A stretch of 44,908 nt of DNA from BPIH01 sp042408535. GTDB lineage: Bacteria > Chloroflexota > Limnocylindria > Limnocylindrales > CSP1-4. Position numbers and translations under genes: made by a program. A model generated the notes under the pieces. That model saw only the letters and a program-made list of their open reading frames with translations. It made no database searches and was not told the origin of the DNA. This document shows positions 1-8,700 of this stretch, one piece after another. Position 1 is the first letter of the stretch. Every line of letters begins with the position of its first letter. Where the stretch lies: the NCBI GenBank assembly GCA_042408535.1, contig JBHORA010000206.1, forward strand, positions 1 to 44,908, read 5' to 3'.

Positions 1-1545
1 CGCTGGACCCTCGACCGGATGGCCGACGGGGGCATCTTCGACCAGCTCGGCGGTGGCTTCCACCGCTACGCCGTCGACGCCGAGTGGCGTGTCCCCCACT
101 TCGAGAAGATGCTCTCCGACAACGCCCAGCTCGCCCGGGTCTACCTCCACGCCTGGCAGCTGACGGGCGAGGGTTGGTACCTCGACGTGGCGACGGCGAC
201 CCTCGACTACCTCCTCCGCGAGCTTCGGACCACCGAAGGCGCCTTCGCCGCCAGCCAGGATGCCGACACCGACGGGGTCGAGGGCGGCACGTACACCTGG
301 ACGCCGGCCGAGATCCGGACCGCCCTCGCCGAGGCCGGCCTCGGCGACGACGCCCGCCTCGTCGAGCGCGCCTACGGGGTGACCGAGGCGGGCAACCTCG
401 AGGGCCGGACGGTCCTCGCCCGGGTTCGGAGCGATGCCGACCTGGCCGATGCGCTCGGCCTCGGTGTCGAAGCGGTGCGGACCCGGCTCGCTGCCGCGCG
501 GCGGGCACTCCTCGCCGCCCGCGAGCGGCGTCGGCAACCGGCCCGGGACGAGAAGGTCCTCGCCGCCTGGAACGGGCTCGCCATCGGCGCCTTCGCCGAC
601 GCGGCTCGGGCCCTTGGCGCCATCGGCCTGACGGGCCGCCTCGGGCGGGTGCGCCTGCCCGAGGCGCTCGTCGCGGACCTCGTTGCGAGGGCCGATCGCT
701 ACCGAGCGGCGGCCGTCGGGGCGGCCGAGGTCGTCGTCGGCCGGCTCCTCGGCCCCGACGGTCGGCTCCGCCGCTCCTGGAAGGACGGGCGCGCGACGGG
801 GCTCGGCATCCTCGAGGATTACACGCACCTCGCCGATGGGTTCCTCGTCCTCTACGAGGCGACCTTCGACGAGCGCTGGTTCGTGACCGCGGCGGAGCTC
901 GTCGATGTCGTCCGAACTCGGTTCGCCGCTCCGGAGGGCGGCTTCTTCGATACCGCCGATGACCACGAGCCCCTCGTCCTCCGGCCGCGCGAGCTCCAGG
1001 ACGGGGCGACGCCGTCGGGGAACGCCATGGCGGCGACGGTCCTCCTCCGCCTCGCTGCCCTCACCGGCGACGGTGCCCTCCGGGCCGACGCCGAGCGGGC
1101 GATCGCGGCTGTTGGCCCGTACCTCGGCCGCTATCCGACCGCCTTCGGCCAGTGGCTCCTGGCCCTCGACTTCGCCCTCGCCCCCGTCGTCGAGGTCGCC
1201 GTCGTCGGGGATCCCGCCGACCCGGCCGTGCGCCGGCTCCTCGTCCCGGCCCTCGGCCCGTTCCGGCCCCACCAGGTCGTCGCCTGCGGTCCCGATCCTG
1301 CCGCGTCCCGCCTTCCGCTCCTCGGCGGGCGCTTCGCCCTGGGCGGCCGCCCGACGGCCTTCGTCTGCCGGAACTTCTCGTGCCGGCAACCAGTGACGGA
1401 GCCGGAGGCGCTGGAGGCGCTCCTCGCCGAGGACTGGGGGAGCGTCGGCCCGGGCGGCCAGGCTCTTGGGGAGCGTGCGAGGGAGGCGATCGAAGGGGCA
1501 TCCTGGGCCCCGATCCTGGAGCCACCCGAGGCACCGGCGCCGTGA
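1..1545 (+). CDS. YyaL/DUF255-type thioredoxin-domain protein, C-terminal part (5' truncated by window edge)
   Basis: The reading frame is open from base 1, so the gene begins upstream of the window; 514 residues are visible. The family signature is seen at the left edge: GGIFDQLGGGFHRYAVD followed by WRVPHFEKMLSDNAQL, then an alpha/alpha-barrel region (AAWNGLAIGAFADAARALG; LEDYTHLADGFLVLYEATFD; LRPRELQDGATPSGNAMAA) typical of the N-acylglucosamine-2-epimerase-like half of YyaL/spermatogenesis-associated protein 20 relatives. Family members are usually about 670-700 residues, so the N-terminal thioredoxin-like DUF255 domain is presumably what is missing. The physiological substrate of the family is not established. 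The stop codon overlaps the GTG start of the next gene (GTGA at 1542-1545), indicating translational coupling. Confidence 0.9.
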   Translation, partial: RWTLDRMADGGIFDQLGGGFHRYAVDAEWRVPHFEKMLSDNAQLARVYLHAWQLTGEGWYLDVATATLDYLLRELRTTEGAFAASQDADTDGVEGGTYTWTPAEIRTALAEAGLGDDARLVERAYGVTEAGNLEGRTVLARVRSDADLADALGLGVEAVRTRLAAARRALLAARERRRQPARDEKVLAAWNGLAIGAFADAARALGAIGLTGRLGRVRLPEALVADLVARADRYRAAAVGAAEVVVGRLLGPDGRLRRSWKDGRATGLGILEDYTHLADGFLVLYEATFDERWFVTAAELVDVVRTRFAAPEGGFFDTADDHEPLVLRPRELQDGATPSGNAMAATVLLRLAALTGDGALRADAERAIAAVGPYLGRYPTAFGQWLLALDFALAPVVEVAVVGDPADPAVRRLLVPALGPFRPHQVVACGPDPAASRLPLLGGRFALGGRPTAFVCRNFSCRQPVTEPEALEALLAEDWGSVGPGGQALGERAREAIEGASWAPILEPPEAPAP

Positions 1546-2234
1546 CGAACGAGGCGACGCCGACCGCCCCCGTTCCCGCCGCCGAGCCGAGGGCCCCGGA
1601 GCCGACTGCCGCCGATTCGACCGCCCCCGAGCCGACTGACGCCGAGCCGATGCCGCCGATCGTCGTCCGGCCCGTCCGGGCCGACGAGTACGACGTCCTC
1701 GGCGAGCTGACCGTGGCCGCCTACCGGGCCCTCGGCGATGACACGTTCGACCCGGCCCTCCACGCCGCCTACCTGGCGGAGCTCCGTGACGTCGCCCGCC
1801 GAGCGGCAATCGTGCCAGTCCTCGTCGCCGTCGATGCCCGCGGGCGCGTCCTCGGCGGAGTGACGTACGTGCCCGGTCCGGGGACACCGTACTCGGAGTC
1901 CGAGGCGCCCGAGGAGGCGGGGATCCGGATGCTCGCCGTCGACCCGACCCTCCAGGGTCGGGGCATCGGGCGACGCCTTGTCGAGGCCTGCCTCGAGCAG
2001 GCGAAGGCGACCGGCCGGCGCCGTCTCGTCCTCCTCACCCGACCCTCGATGGAAGCCGCCCAGCACCTCTACATCCGGCTCGGCTTCCGCCGGGCGCCGG
2101 CCCGGGACTGGGAGTTCGCCCCGGGCGAGTGGCTCCTCGGCTACGAAATCGACCTCGCGCCGGAAGCGCCGGCGCCGAGGGTCGAGGAGGCTCGGTCGCC
2201 GAGCCGGAGGCCAGACGACACCGCTGGCCCCTGA
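1542..2234 (+). CDS. GNAT family N-acetyltransferase
   Basis: The 230-residue product starts at GTG 1542, which overlaps the preceding stop; the longer open frame upstream is antiparallel to real coding sequence and is not used. Residues 3-40 are a Pro/Ala/Glu-rich repetitive linker (PAAEP, APEPT, TDAEP units), probably disordered. The GNAT fold follows: an N-terminal strand IVVRPVRADEYDVLGEL, then the acetyl-CoA loop in GIRMLAVDPTLQGRGIGRRL (motif A, QGRGIG) and the motif B region AQHLYIRLGFRRA. The acceptor substrate cannot be read from the sequence. The protein may act as a small-molecule or protein N-acetyltransferase in the cytoplasm. Confidence 0.88.
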   Translation: MTNEATPTAPVPAAEPRAPEPTAADSTAPEPTDAEPMPPIVVRPVRADEYDVLGELTVAAYRALGDDTFDPALHAAYLAELRDVARRAAIVPVLVAVDARGRVLGGVTYVPGPGTPYSESEAPEEAGIRMLAVDPTLQGRGIGRRLVEACLEQAKATGRRRLVLLTRPSMEAAQHLYIRLGFRRAPARDWEFAPGEWLLGYEIDLAPEAPAPRVEEARSPSRRPDDTAGP

Positions 2235-2243
2235 GCGTGGGCC

Positions 2244-2281
2244 GGGCCTCGCTGCGCCTGACGGGCCTCGCCGCGCCCGAC
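2244..2281. repeat. 19-bp tandem duplication in the GNAT-cutA gap
   Basis: Two adjacent 19-bp units (2244-2262 and 2263-2281) beginning GGGCCTCG differ at two positions. They lie just after the GNAT stop codon. No function is evident. Confidence 0.7.
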
Positions 2282-2338
2282 GGGGCCGGTCGAGCGGGAT
2301 CCTAACGGAGGGGAGTGGACCGTGTCAGGAGGTGAACC

Positions 2339-2731
2339 GTGATCGATCTCCTCGTCCTCGAAACGACCGTCGGCTCCGAGGCCGATGCTCGGGTCCTCGC
2401 CGACGCCGTCGTCGCCGAGCGCCTTGCTGCCTGCACCCAGATCCTCGGCCCGCTCGAGAGCGTGTACTGGTGGGCGGGAGCCGTCACCACTGCGAGCGAG
2501 TGGCTCCTCCGGTGTAAGACGACCCGTGGCCGCTCCGATGCCCTCGTCGCCCGGCTTCGCGAGCTCCATCCCTACGAGGTCCCCGAGATCGTCCTCCTCG
2601 AACCGGCCGGGGTCGACGCTGCCTACGGCACCTGGGTCCGCAACAGCGTCGAGGGCGGCCGCGTCGCGCCCTCGCTCGAGGGCTCCGCGTCCGGCTCGGA
2701 GTGGAGGCTCGGTCAGGCCTCCGGGGACTGA
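2339..2731 (+). CDS. cutA: CutA divalent-cation tolerance protein
   Basis: The 130-residue protein matches CutA: VLETTVGSEADARVLADAVV, then LAACTQILGPLESVYWW, WLLRCKTTRGRSDALVARL and HPYEVPEIVLLE, with the order and spacing of the trimeric ferredoxin-like CutA fold. CutA homologues are cytoplasmic trimers associated with copper/divalent metal tolerance, although the mechanism is debated. The start is GTG 2339 with a good Shine-Dalgarno (AGGAGGTGA, 2328-2336) just upstream. The C-terminus carries about 20 extra residues compared with the usual 105-112. The 3' end overlaps the convergent tatA gene by 19 bp. Confidence 0.93.
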   Translation: MIDLLVLETTVGSEADARVLADAVVAERLAACTQILGPLESVYWWAGAVTTASEWLLRCKTTRGRSDALVARLRELHPYEVPEIVLLEPAGVDAAYGTWVRNSVEGGRVAPSLEGSASGSEWRLGQASGD

Positions 2732-2937
2732 TCGGTCGTCGGCTTCGTGCCCTCGCTCGAGGGCGTCGCGCCTTCCCTCGGCGCCTCCCAGCGCCCGCCG
2801 GTCAGCTCCTCCGCTTCGCGACGGGCCTCACGGATGCCGCGGCCGAGGGCCTGGCCGAGCTTCGGGAGCGTCTTCGGTCCCCGCCAGATGAGGGCGAGGA
2901 CGACGAGGAGGAGGAGAACGAGGGCGACGTCGCTCAC
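2713..2937 (-). CDS. tatA: Sec-independent protein translocase TatA/TatB-like subunit
   Basis: The 74-residue protein has one N-terminal membrane helix (VALVLLLLVVLALIWRG), the hinge GPKTLPKLGQALGRGIRE and an amphipathic helix followed by a charged disordered tail; this is the TatA/TatE layout. TatA oligomers form the pore-like part of the twin-arginine export machinery. I chose the GTG at 2937 rather than the ATG at 2955 because a TACGAT -10 box ends 6 nt upstream of it, as in other genes of the window. The gene is separate from any tatC here. A Tat substrate candidate is encoded at 25047-26663. Confidence 0.87.
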   Translation of the reverse strand: MSDVALVLLLLVVLALIWRGPKTLPKLGQALGRGIREARREAEELTGGRWEAPREGATPSSEGTKPTTDQSPEA

Positions 2938-2943
2938 GGCGGC

Positions 2944-2949
2944 ATCGTA
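2944..2949 (-). promoter_or_regulatory. -10 box (TACGAT) of tatA, leaderless type
   Basis: TACGAT on the minus strand is separated by 6 nt from GTG 2937, so transcription should start at or beside the start codon. No recognisable -35 or Shine-Dalgarno is seen. Confidence 0.6.
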
Positions 2950-3015
2950 GCCCAAACGACGAGCGTCGGGCGACGGAGGGCGGAGCAGGCCGGGCGGCGA
3001 TGCGCGGCGACCCGG

Positions 3016-3021
3016 TATCGT
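3016..3021 (+). promoter_or_regulatory. -10 box (TATCGT) of the AcuC-GNAT fusion gene, leaderless type
   Basis: TATCGT is followed by 8 nt and then ATG 3030. This spacing argues for the ATG at 3030 over the upstream ATG at 3000, which would lie before the transcription start. Confidence 0.55.
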
Positions 3022-3029
3022 GGTCGCCG

Positions 3030-4802
3030 ATGGCGTCCGAACCCCTCCTCGTCTTCGGGCCCTGGTCGCTCCGCTACGACTTCGGCCCCTTCCATCCCCT
3101 CACACCCCGCCGCTTTGGGCCGGGCATCGACCTCGTTCGGAGCCTCGGCGGCGAGCCCGGCCTGGCGCCCGAACCGGCGGCCGACGAGGCGCTCCTCGCC
3201 TGCCACACCGCTGAGTATGTCCGGCTCGTCCGCCGCTTCTCGGTCGACCCCTCAGCTCCGCCGGCGGCGGGCATCGGCCCCGGCGACAACCCGCCCTTCC
3301 CCGGCATGCACGAGGCGGCGGCAGCCGTGGCCGGCGGGTCCCTGGCCGCCGTCGAGGCGATCCTCCGCGGCGACGTCGAACACGCCTTCCACCCGGGTGG
3401 CGGTCTCCATCACGCCCTCGCCGACCGAGCGTCGGGCTTCTGCATCTACAACGATCCGGCCCTCGCCATCGCCCGAGCCCGGAGGGCGGGTTACCGCGTC
3501 CTCTACGTCGACCTCGACGTCCACCACGGCGACGGCGTCGAGGCCCTCCACCTCGCCGACCCGGGCGTCCTCACCGTCAGCGTCCACGAGTCGGGTCGCT
3601 ACCTCTTCCCAGGGACGGGGTCCGTCGGGGACCTCGGAGCGGGGGTCGCCGCAGCGACCGCGGTCAACGTTCCCCTCGAGCCGTACACCGGCGAGGCGGC
3701 CTGGCTGGCGGGCGTCGAGCGCCTCGTCCCCGAGCTGGCGGCGACCTTCGGGCCGGACCTCGTCGTCAGCCAGCACGGGGCGGACAGCCACGCCCTCGAC
3801 CCGCTCGCCCACCTTCGAGTGACGACGACGGCGATGGGGACAGCCGCCCGGCTCGTCGATCGGGTCGCCCATCGGTACGCCCGGGGGCTCTGGTTCGCCA
3901 CCGGTGGCGGCGGCTACGACGTCTATCGGGTCGTGCCACGGACCTGGGCCCTCGTCTGGCTCGCCGGTGCGCACCGGCCGACGCCGACGCTGATCGACCC
4001 GGACTGGCGGGAACGCTGGGCGTCCGAAGCGGCTCGCTTCGGCGGAGCGCCCCTCCCCGAGCGTTTCGAGGACCCGCCGAACGCCGGACTGCCGGTCCGA
4101 CCGGAGCAAGAAGCTGCCGACGAGCAGGCGGCAGGGGTCGTCGCCCTCGTCCGGGTCCTCGCCGTCCCGACCATCGTCCGCGAAGCCGTCGACCGGGGCT
4201 GGTGGTCACCCCTGGCGGACCCGCCGGAGCCGAACCGCCCGGCTCCGGCGCGGACGGGGAGCTCCCCGACCCCGACCCTGGTCCGTCTCGAACGCTCGCT
4301 CCTTGACCGGATCGAGGTCGCGGCGCGGGTCGCCGCCCCCTTCGACACCGCGGACCTCCGAGCCATCCTCGTCGCCGCCCTCGCGGACGGCGCCTGGGGC
4401 GTGGCGGCCGTGTCGGGGACGATCCTCGTCGGTCTCGCCCTCGCCGCACCGTCGACGCGAGCGGCATTCGACGGCGGGGATGGAGCCGTCACCGGGCGCT
4501 CGGGAGGGCCGGGAGGGGTCGATCGGCTCCTCGCCCTCGGCGTCGCGCCGGCCTGGCGAGGCCGTGGCCTCGGCCGTGCCCTCCTCGGGAGGATCGTCAG
4601 GGAGGTGCCGGCGGGTCGTTCGCTCGTCGGGCTCGTCACCGCCGCCGAGCGGGACGTCGTCGAGCCGCTGGACCGAGGCGCGCGCCGCCGGCTGGCGGCT
4701 CGGCTCTTCGAAGCTGCGGGATTCCGCGAGGAGCCGGTGCCGCCCTCCGTCCGTGCCGCCGACCCCGATGCCCTGGCCGTGCGCCGGCCGGGGCGGCGCT
4801 GA
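3030..4802 (+). CDS. Fusion of AcuC-like (class I/II HDAC family) deacetylase with a C-terminal GNAT acetyltransferase
   Basis: The product is 590 residues. Residues 1-360 are an arginase/deacetylase-fold protein of the AcuC type: LRYDFGPFHPLTPRR, paired histidines in HPGGGLHHAL (127-128), DLDVHHGDGVEALHL with likely zinc ligands D163 and H165, the third ligand D252 in SQHGADSHALDPL, and GGGGYD near 292-297. Residues 370-415 are a Pro-rich linker. Residues 415-590 form a GNAT domain with motif A LALGVAPAWRGRGLGRALL (RGRGLG at 510-515) and a motif-B-like LFEAAGF. In Bacillus, separate AcuC and AcuA enzymes deacetylate and acetylate acetyl-CoA synthetase; one polypeptide carrying both activities is inferred here. 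The start was set at ATG 3030 from the -10 box. There is no frameshift between the halves. Confidence 0.9.
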   Translation: MASEPLLVFGPWSLRYDFGPFHPLTPRRFGPGIDLVRSLGGEPGLAPEPAADEALLACHTAEYVRLVRRFSVDPSAPPAAGIGPGDNPPFPGMHEAAAAVAGGSLAAVEAILRGDVEHAFHPGGGLHHALADRASGFCIYNDPALAIARARRAGYRVLYVDLDVHHGDGVEALHLADPGVLTVSVHESGRYLFPGTGSVGDLGAGVAAATAVNVPLEPYTGEAAWLAGVERLVPELAATFGPDLVVSQHGADSHALDPLAHLRVTTTAMGTAARLVDRVAHRYARGLWFATGGGGYDVYRVVPRTWALVWLAGAHRPTPTLIDPDWRERWASEAARFGGAPLPERFEDPPNAGLPVRPEQEAADEQAAGVVALVRVLAVPTIVREAVDRGWWSPLADPPEPNRPAPARTGSSPTPTLVRLERSLLDRIEVAARVAAPFDTADLRAILVAALADGAWGVAAVSGTILVGLALAAPSTRAAFDGGDGAVTGRSGGPGGVDRLLALGVAPAWRGRGLGRALLGRIVREVPAGRSLVGLVTAAERDVVEPLDRGARRRLAARLFEAAGFREEPVPPSVRAADPDALAVRRPGRR

Positions 4803-5002
4803 GGTCTCGCTCCCCTGGCTCACGGCCACCCCACCCCGGCCGTCCGGTCCCGGGAGGGTGGTCGATTTCGCCCCTCGATTTCGTGACCATCGGGACCAGA
4901 TGCTGAGATTTCAAATATGCATCCTTATCCTCGACAACGATCTGTCATCGGGCGTCGAGAGGGACCGGCCGGACGGATCGGAAACGAATAGGAGGGTCCA
5001 GG
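4803..5002. other. Intergenic region before the DoxX-like gene
   Basis: About 200 bp with no gene. It contains an AT-rich patch (4906-4931) ending in TATCCT (4926-4931), a plausible -10 that would give a 60-65 nt leader, and an 8-bp direct repeat CGATTTCG at 4863-4870 and 4876-4883 (13-bp phase). A Shine-Dalgarno (TAGGAGGG) precedes the next start. Confidence 0.4.
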
Positions 5003-5560
5003 ATGCAGATCACAGCGCGCTACCACCGGCTCGGTGTCGCCCTTCTCCGGATCGGAGTCGGCGTCATCTTCCTCTGGGCGGGCCTCGAGAAGGCCGTCGG
5101 GGCGGGCCTCGGAACCTGGTCGGCGGCCGGGTTCCTGAAGTTCGGAACCCTCGGCAGCCTTGGCTGGCCCTTCGTGACCGGCGAGGTCGCCGAGGGGACG
5201 GTCTTCAACCCGACCCACGACTTCTGGGTCGGCCTGGCGAACAACGAGGTCGCTCTGACGATCATCAACTACCTCGTCCCCCTCGGCCAGCTCGGGATCG
5301 GGATCAGCCTCATCCTTGGGCTCCTGACCCGCTTCGGGGCGGCGATGGCGACGCTCATGATGCTCATCTTCTTCGTCGCCGCCTGGGACTTCCAGTTCGG
5401 GATCGTCAACCAGCACCTCACCTACGCCCTCATCGGGGCGACGATCTACGGCCTCGGGGCCGGCAAGTACTACGGGCTCGACGCCTACCTCATGGACTCC
5501 GTCGGTCCGGCCCTCCGACGCTGGCTCTTCTCGGGCGATCCGGCTCCTGCGGCTGCGTAA
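5003..5560 (+). CDS. DoxX/TQO small-subunit-like integral membrane protein
   Basis: The 185-residue protein has four hydrophobic segments (about residues 11-30, 80-105, 108-130 and 133-155) and the DoxX-like opening LLRIGVGVIFLWAGLEKAVG, with LGQLGIGISLILGLLTRFGA in the middle. DoxX/DoxD family proteins sit in the cytoplasmic membrane; some are subunits of thiosulfate:quinone oxidoreductase and others have unknown redox-related roles. The precise role is not readable here. The gene is preceded by a Shine-Dalgarno TAGGAGGG with good spacing and followed by a strong intrinsic terminator, so it is probably monocistronic. Confidence 0.85.
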   Translation: MQITARYHRLGVALLRIGVGVIFLWAGLEKAVGAGLGTWSAAGFLKFGTLGSLGWPFVTGEVAEGTVFNPTHDFWVGLANNEVALTIINYLVPLGQLGIGISLILGLLTRFGAAMATLMMLIFFVAAWDFQFGIVNQHLTYALIGATIYGLGAGKYYGLDAYLMDSVGPALRRWLFSGDPAPAAA

Positions 5561-5642
5561 CAAGCGCTGGAACGCCAGACGAGAAGCGGGCGAGAAGCCC
5601 TCGGACAACGTCAAGCTCCCATCGGACCAGGCTCCCAAGGAG

Positions 5643-5677
5643 GACGACCGGCCGGACCGCCGGCCGGTCGTCGTTTT
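5643..5677 (+). terminator. Rho-independent terminator after the DoxX-like gene
   Basis: A perfect 13-bp stem (5643-5655 with 5660-5672), a 4-nt loop ACCG and a run GTTTT (5673-5677). It is the clearest intrinsic terminator in the window. Confidence 0.88.
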
Positions 5678-5723
5678 CGGAGCGGGGCCGAGCCCTCCGG
5701 CAGGGGAGGCCGACCGACCCGCC

Positions 5724-5729
5724 TATACT
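5724..5729 (+). promoter_or_regulatory. -10 box (TATACT) of the Lhr helicase gene, leaderless type
   Basis: TATACT lies 9 nt before GTG 5739, with no Shine-Dalgarno between them and no TTGACA-like -35. The upstream terminator isolates this promoter from the DoxX-like gene. Confidence 0.65.
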
Positions 5730-5738
5730 CGACAGCCC

Positions 5739-8700
5739 GTGGCTGCCCCCTCTGCCCCTGCCGATCCCCTCGACCGCTTCCGTCCCCCGGTCCGCGCCTG
5801 GTTCCGCTCCGCCTTCGAGGCGCCGACCCCGGCCCAGGTCGGCGGATGGGCCGCCATCGCCTCGGGGGAGCACACCCTCATCCACGCCCCGACGGGGAGC
5901 GGCAAGACCCTCGCCGCCTTCCTCGCCTGCCTCGATCGCCTGACGGCACCCGAGGCGGTGCCCGACTCGGCGCTCGCCACGGCGCCCGACTCGGCCACCG
6001 AGGGTGCTCGGGAGGGCGAGCCCCCGGCGACGCCTGGCCGACGCCGGACGCCGAGGCGCCGGAGCCGGCGGAGCGCCGCCCCCGGGGTGCGCGTCCTCTA
6101 CATCTCTCCCCTCAAGGCCCTCGCCTACGACATCGAGCGAAACCTCCGGGCCCCCCTCGTCGGCATCGCCCGCGCCGCCGAGCGGCTCGGCGTTCCCGTC
6201 CGAGAGGTGCGGGTCGCGGTCCGGACCGGCGACACCCCATCCGACGATCGGCGACGGATGGTCGCCGACCCGCCGGACATCCTCGTGACGACCCCGGAGT
6301 CGCTCTATCTCCTCCTGACGAGCATCGCCCGAGAGATCCTCCGCGGGGTCGAGGTCGTCATCGTCGACGAGGTCCATGCCCTCGCCGGCACGAAACGGGG
6401 CGCCCATCTCGCCCTCAGCCTCGAACGCCTCGAAGCCCTCCGCCGCCCTGGCTCGCCGCGGCTCCAGCGGATCGGGCTCTCGGCAACCCAGCGGCCCCTG
6501 GAGACGATCGCCCGCTTCCTTGGCGGCGTTGGTGCCGATCGGTCGGTCACCGTCGTCGACGCGGGGGCGGCGCCGAACCTCGATCTCGCCGTCGTCGTGC
6601 CCGTCGAGGAGATGGCCCGCCTCGGGGAGCCGCTGCCGCTCGACGAACGACCCGGCGGCCCGGCGGTCCTGGCCGGGACCGAGGGCCGTCGGAGCATCTG
6701 GCCCGCCGTCTACCCCGCCCTCCTGGCCGAGATCCGTGCCCACCAGAGCACCCTCGTCTTCGTCAACAGCCGTCGCCTCGCCGAGCGCCTCGCCGGCCGC
6801 CTGAACGAGCTCGCCGGCGAGACGATCGCCCGGGCCCACCACGGCAGCGTCGCCCCCGAGGAGCGGCGGGCGATCGAGGACGCCTTGAAGGCGGGAGCCG
6901 TCCGAGCCCTCGTCGCCACGAGCAGCCTCGAGCTCGGGATCGACATGGGAGCGGTGGACAGCGTCGTCTGCGTCGAGTCGCCGCCGTCCGTGGCCTCCGG
7001 GCTCCAGCGGGTCGGCCGAGCCGGCCATCGGGTCGGGGCAGCCAGCCGAGGTCGGATCGTCCCGAAGTTCCGGGGCGATCTCCTCGAAGCAGCCGTCGTG
7101 GCCGACCGGATGCGGCGCGGTGAGATCGAGGCGACGACCATTCCCCGAAATCCCCTCGACGTCCTCGCCCAGCAGGTCGTGGCCATGGCCGTCATGGACC
7201 CCTGGTCCGTCGACGAGCTGTGGCGGGTCGTGACCCGGGCGGCTCCCTACGAGACCCTCTCGCGGGGCGCCTTCGAGGCCGTCCTCGGCATGCTCGCCGG
7301 GGCGTATGCCGACGAGGCCTTCGCCGAGCTTCGGCCGAGGATCGTCTGGGATCGAGTCGCGGGGACGATCGAGGGCCGCCGCGACGCCCGGACCGTCGCC
7401 GTCACCTCGGCCGGGACGATCCCCGACCGGGGTCTCTACGGGGTCTTCATGATCGGGGAGGCCGGCCGCCCCGGTCGGCGGGTCGGCGAGCTCGACGAGG
7501 AGATGGTCTACGAGAGCCGCGTCGGCGAGGTCATCACCCTCGGTGCCTCGTCTTGGCGGATTGAGGACATCACAGCGGACCGGGTCCTCGTCAGCCCGGC
7601 TCCCGGCGAACCCGGCAAGCTGCCTTTCTGGAAGGGCGACGGCGTCGGCCGACCGGTGGAGCTCGGGCGGGCGATCGGGGCCTTCGTCCGTGAGCTCGAA
7701 GCTGCCCTCAGCGACGACGCGACCGGTCGGACGGCGGTCCGGGGGCGCCTCGTCGCCGAGCTCGGCCTCGACGAACGGGCGGCCGCCAATCTCCTCGCCT
7801 ACCTCGACGAGGAGCGACTCGTCTGCGGCGCCCTGCCGACCGATCGGCGGATCGTTGTCGAGCGCTTCCGGGACGAACTCGGCGACTGGCGGCTCGTCAT
7901 CCTCAGCCCCTTCGGGGGTCGCGTCCACGCACCCTGGACGCTCGCCCTCCAGCGGCGCCTCGGGGAGCGACTCGGGTCCGAGGTCGCCGCCATCTGGTCC
8001 GACGACGGGATCGCTCTCCGGCTCCCCGACGGCGAGCCCGGTGACGCCGAGGCGCTCCTCTTCCCCGAGCCCGACGAGATCGAAACCCTCGTCCTCGAGG
8101 GCCTCGAAACGAGCCCCCTCTTCGCCGCCCGGTTCCGCGAGAACGCCGCCCGCGCCCTCCTCTTGCCCCGTCGCCGCCCGGGGCGTCGGAGCCCGCTCTG
8201 GCAGCAACGCCAGCGAGCCGCCGACCTCCTCGCCGTCGCCCGTCGCCACCCGAGCTTCCCGATCCTCATCGAGACGTACCGCGAGTGCCTCGCCGACGTC
8301 TTCGACGTCGCTGCCCTCCGGGAGATCCTCGGGGCCGTCGCGCGGCGGGAGATCGGGGTCCACACCGTCGAGACGGCCCGCCCGTCGCCCTTCGCCAGCT
8401 CGCTCCTCTTCGACTACGTCGCCCTCTACATGTACGAATGGGACGCGCCGCTCGCCGAGCGGAGGGCCGGCGCCCTCAGCCTCGATCGAGACCTCCTCCG
8501 CGAGCTCCTCGGGGCCGACGAACTCCGGGAGCTCCTCGATCCCGAGGCCGTCGCCGACCTCGAGCTCGATCTCCAGGCCCTCTCCCCGGCTCGCCGGGTC
8601 CGATCCGCCGACGGTCTCGCCGATCTCCTCCGGCGACTCGGGGACCTGCGGCTGGACGAGCTGGCGGCGCGGGCCTCTGCCGAGCCGGCGACCGTCGAGG

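Noticed and set aside
3000..3029. ATG 3000 as start of the AcuC fusion
   Set aside because: The predicted transcription start lies downstream of it and the added residues do not resemble the family N-terminus.
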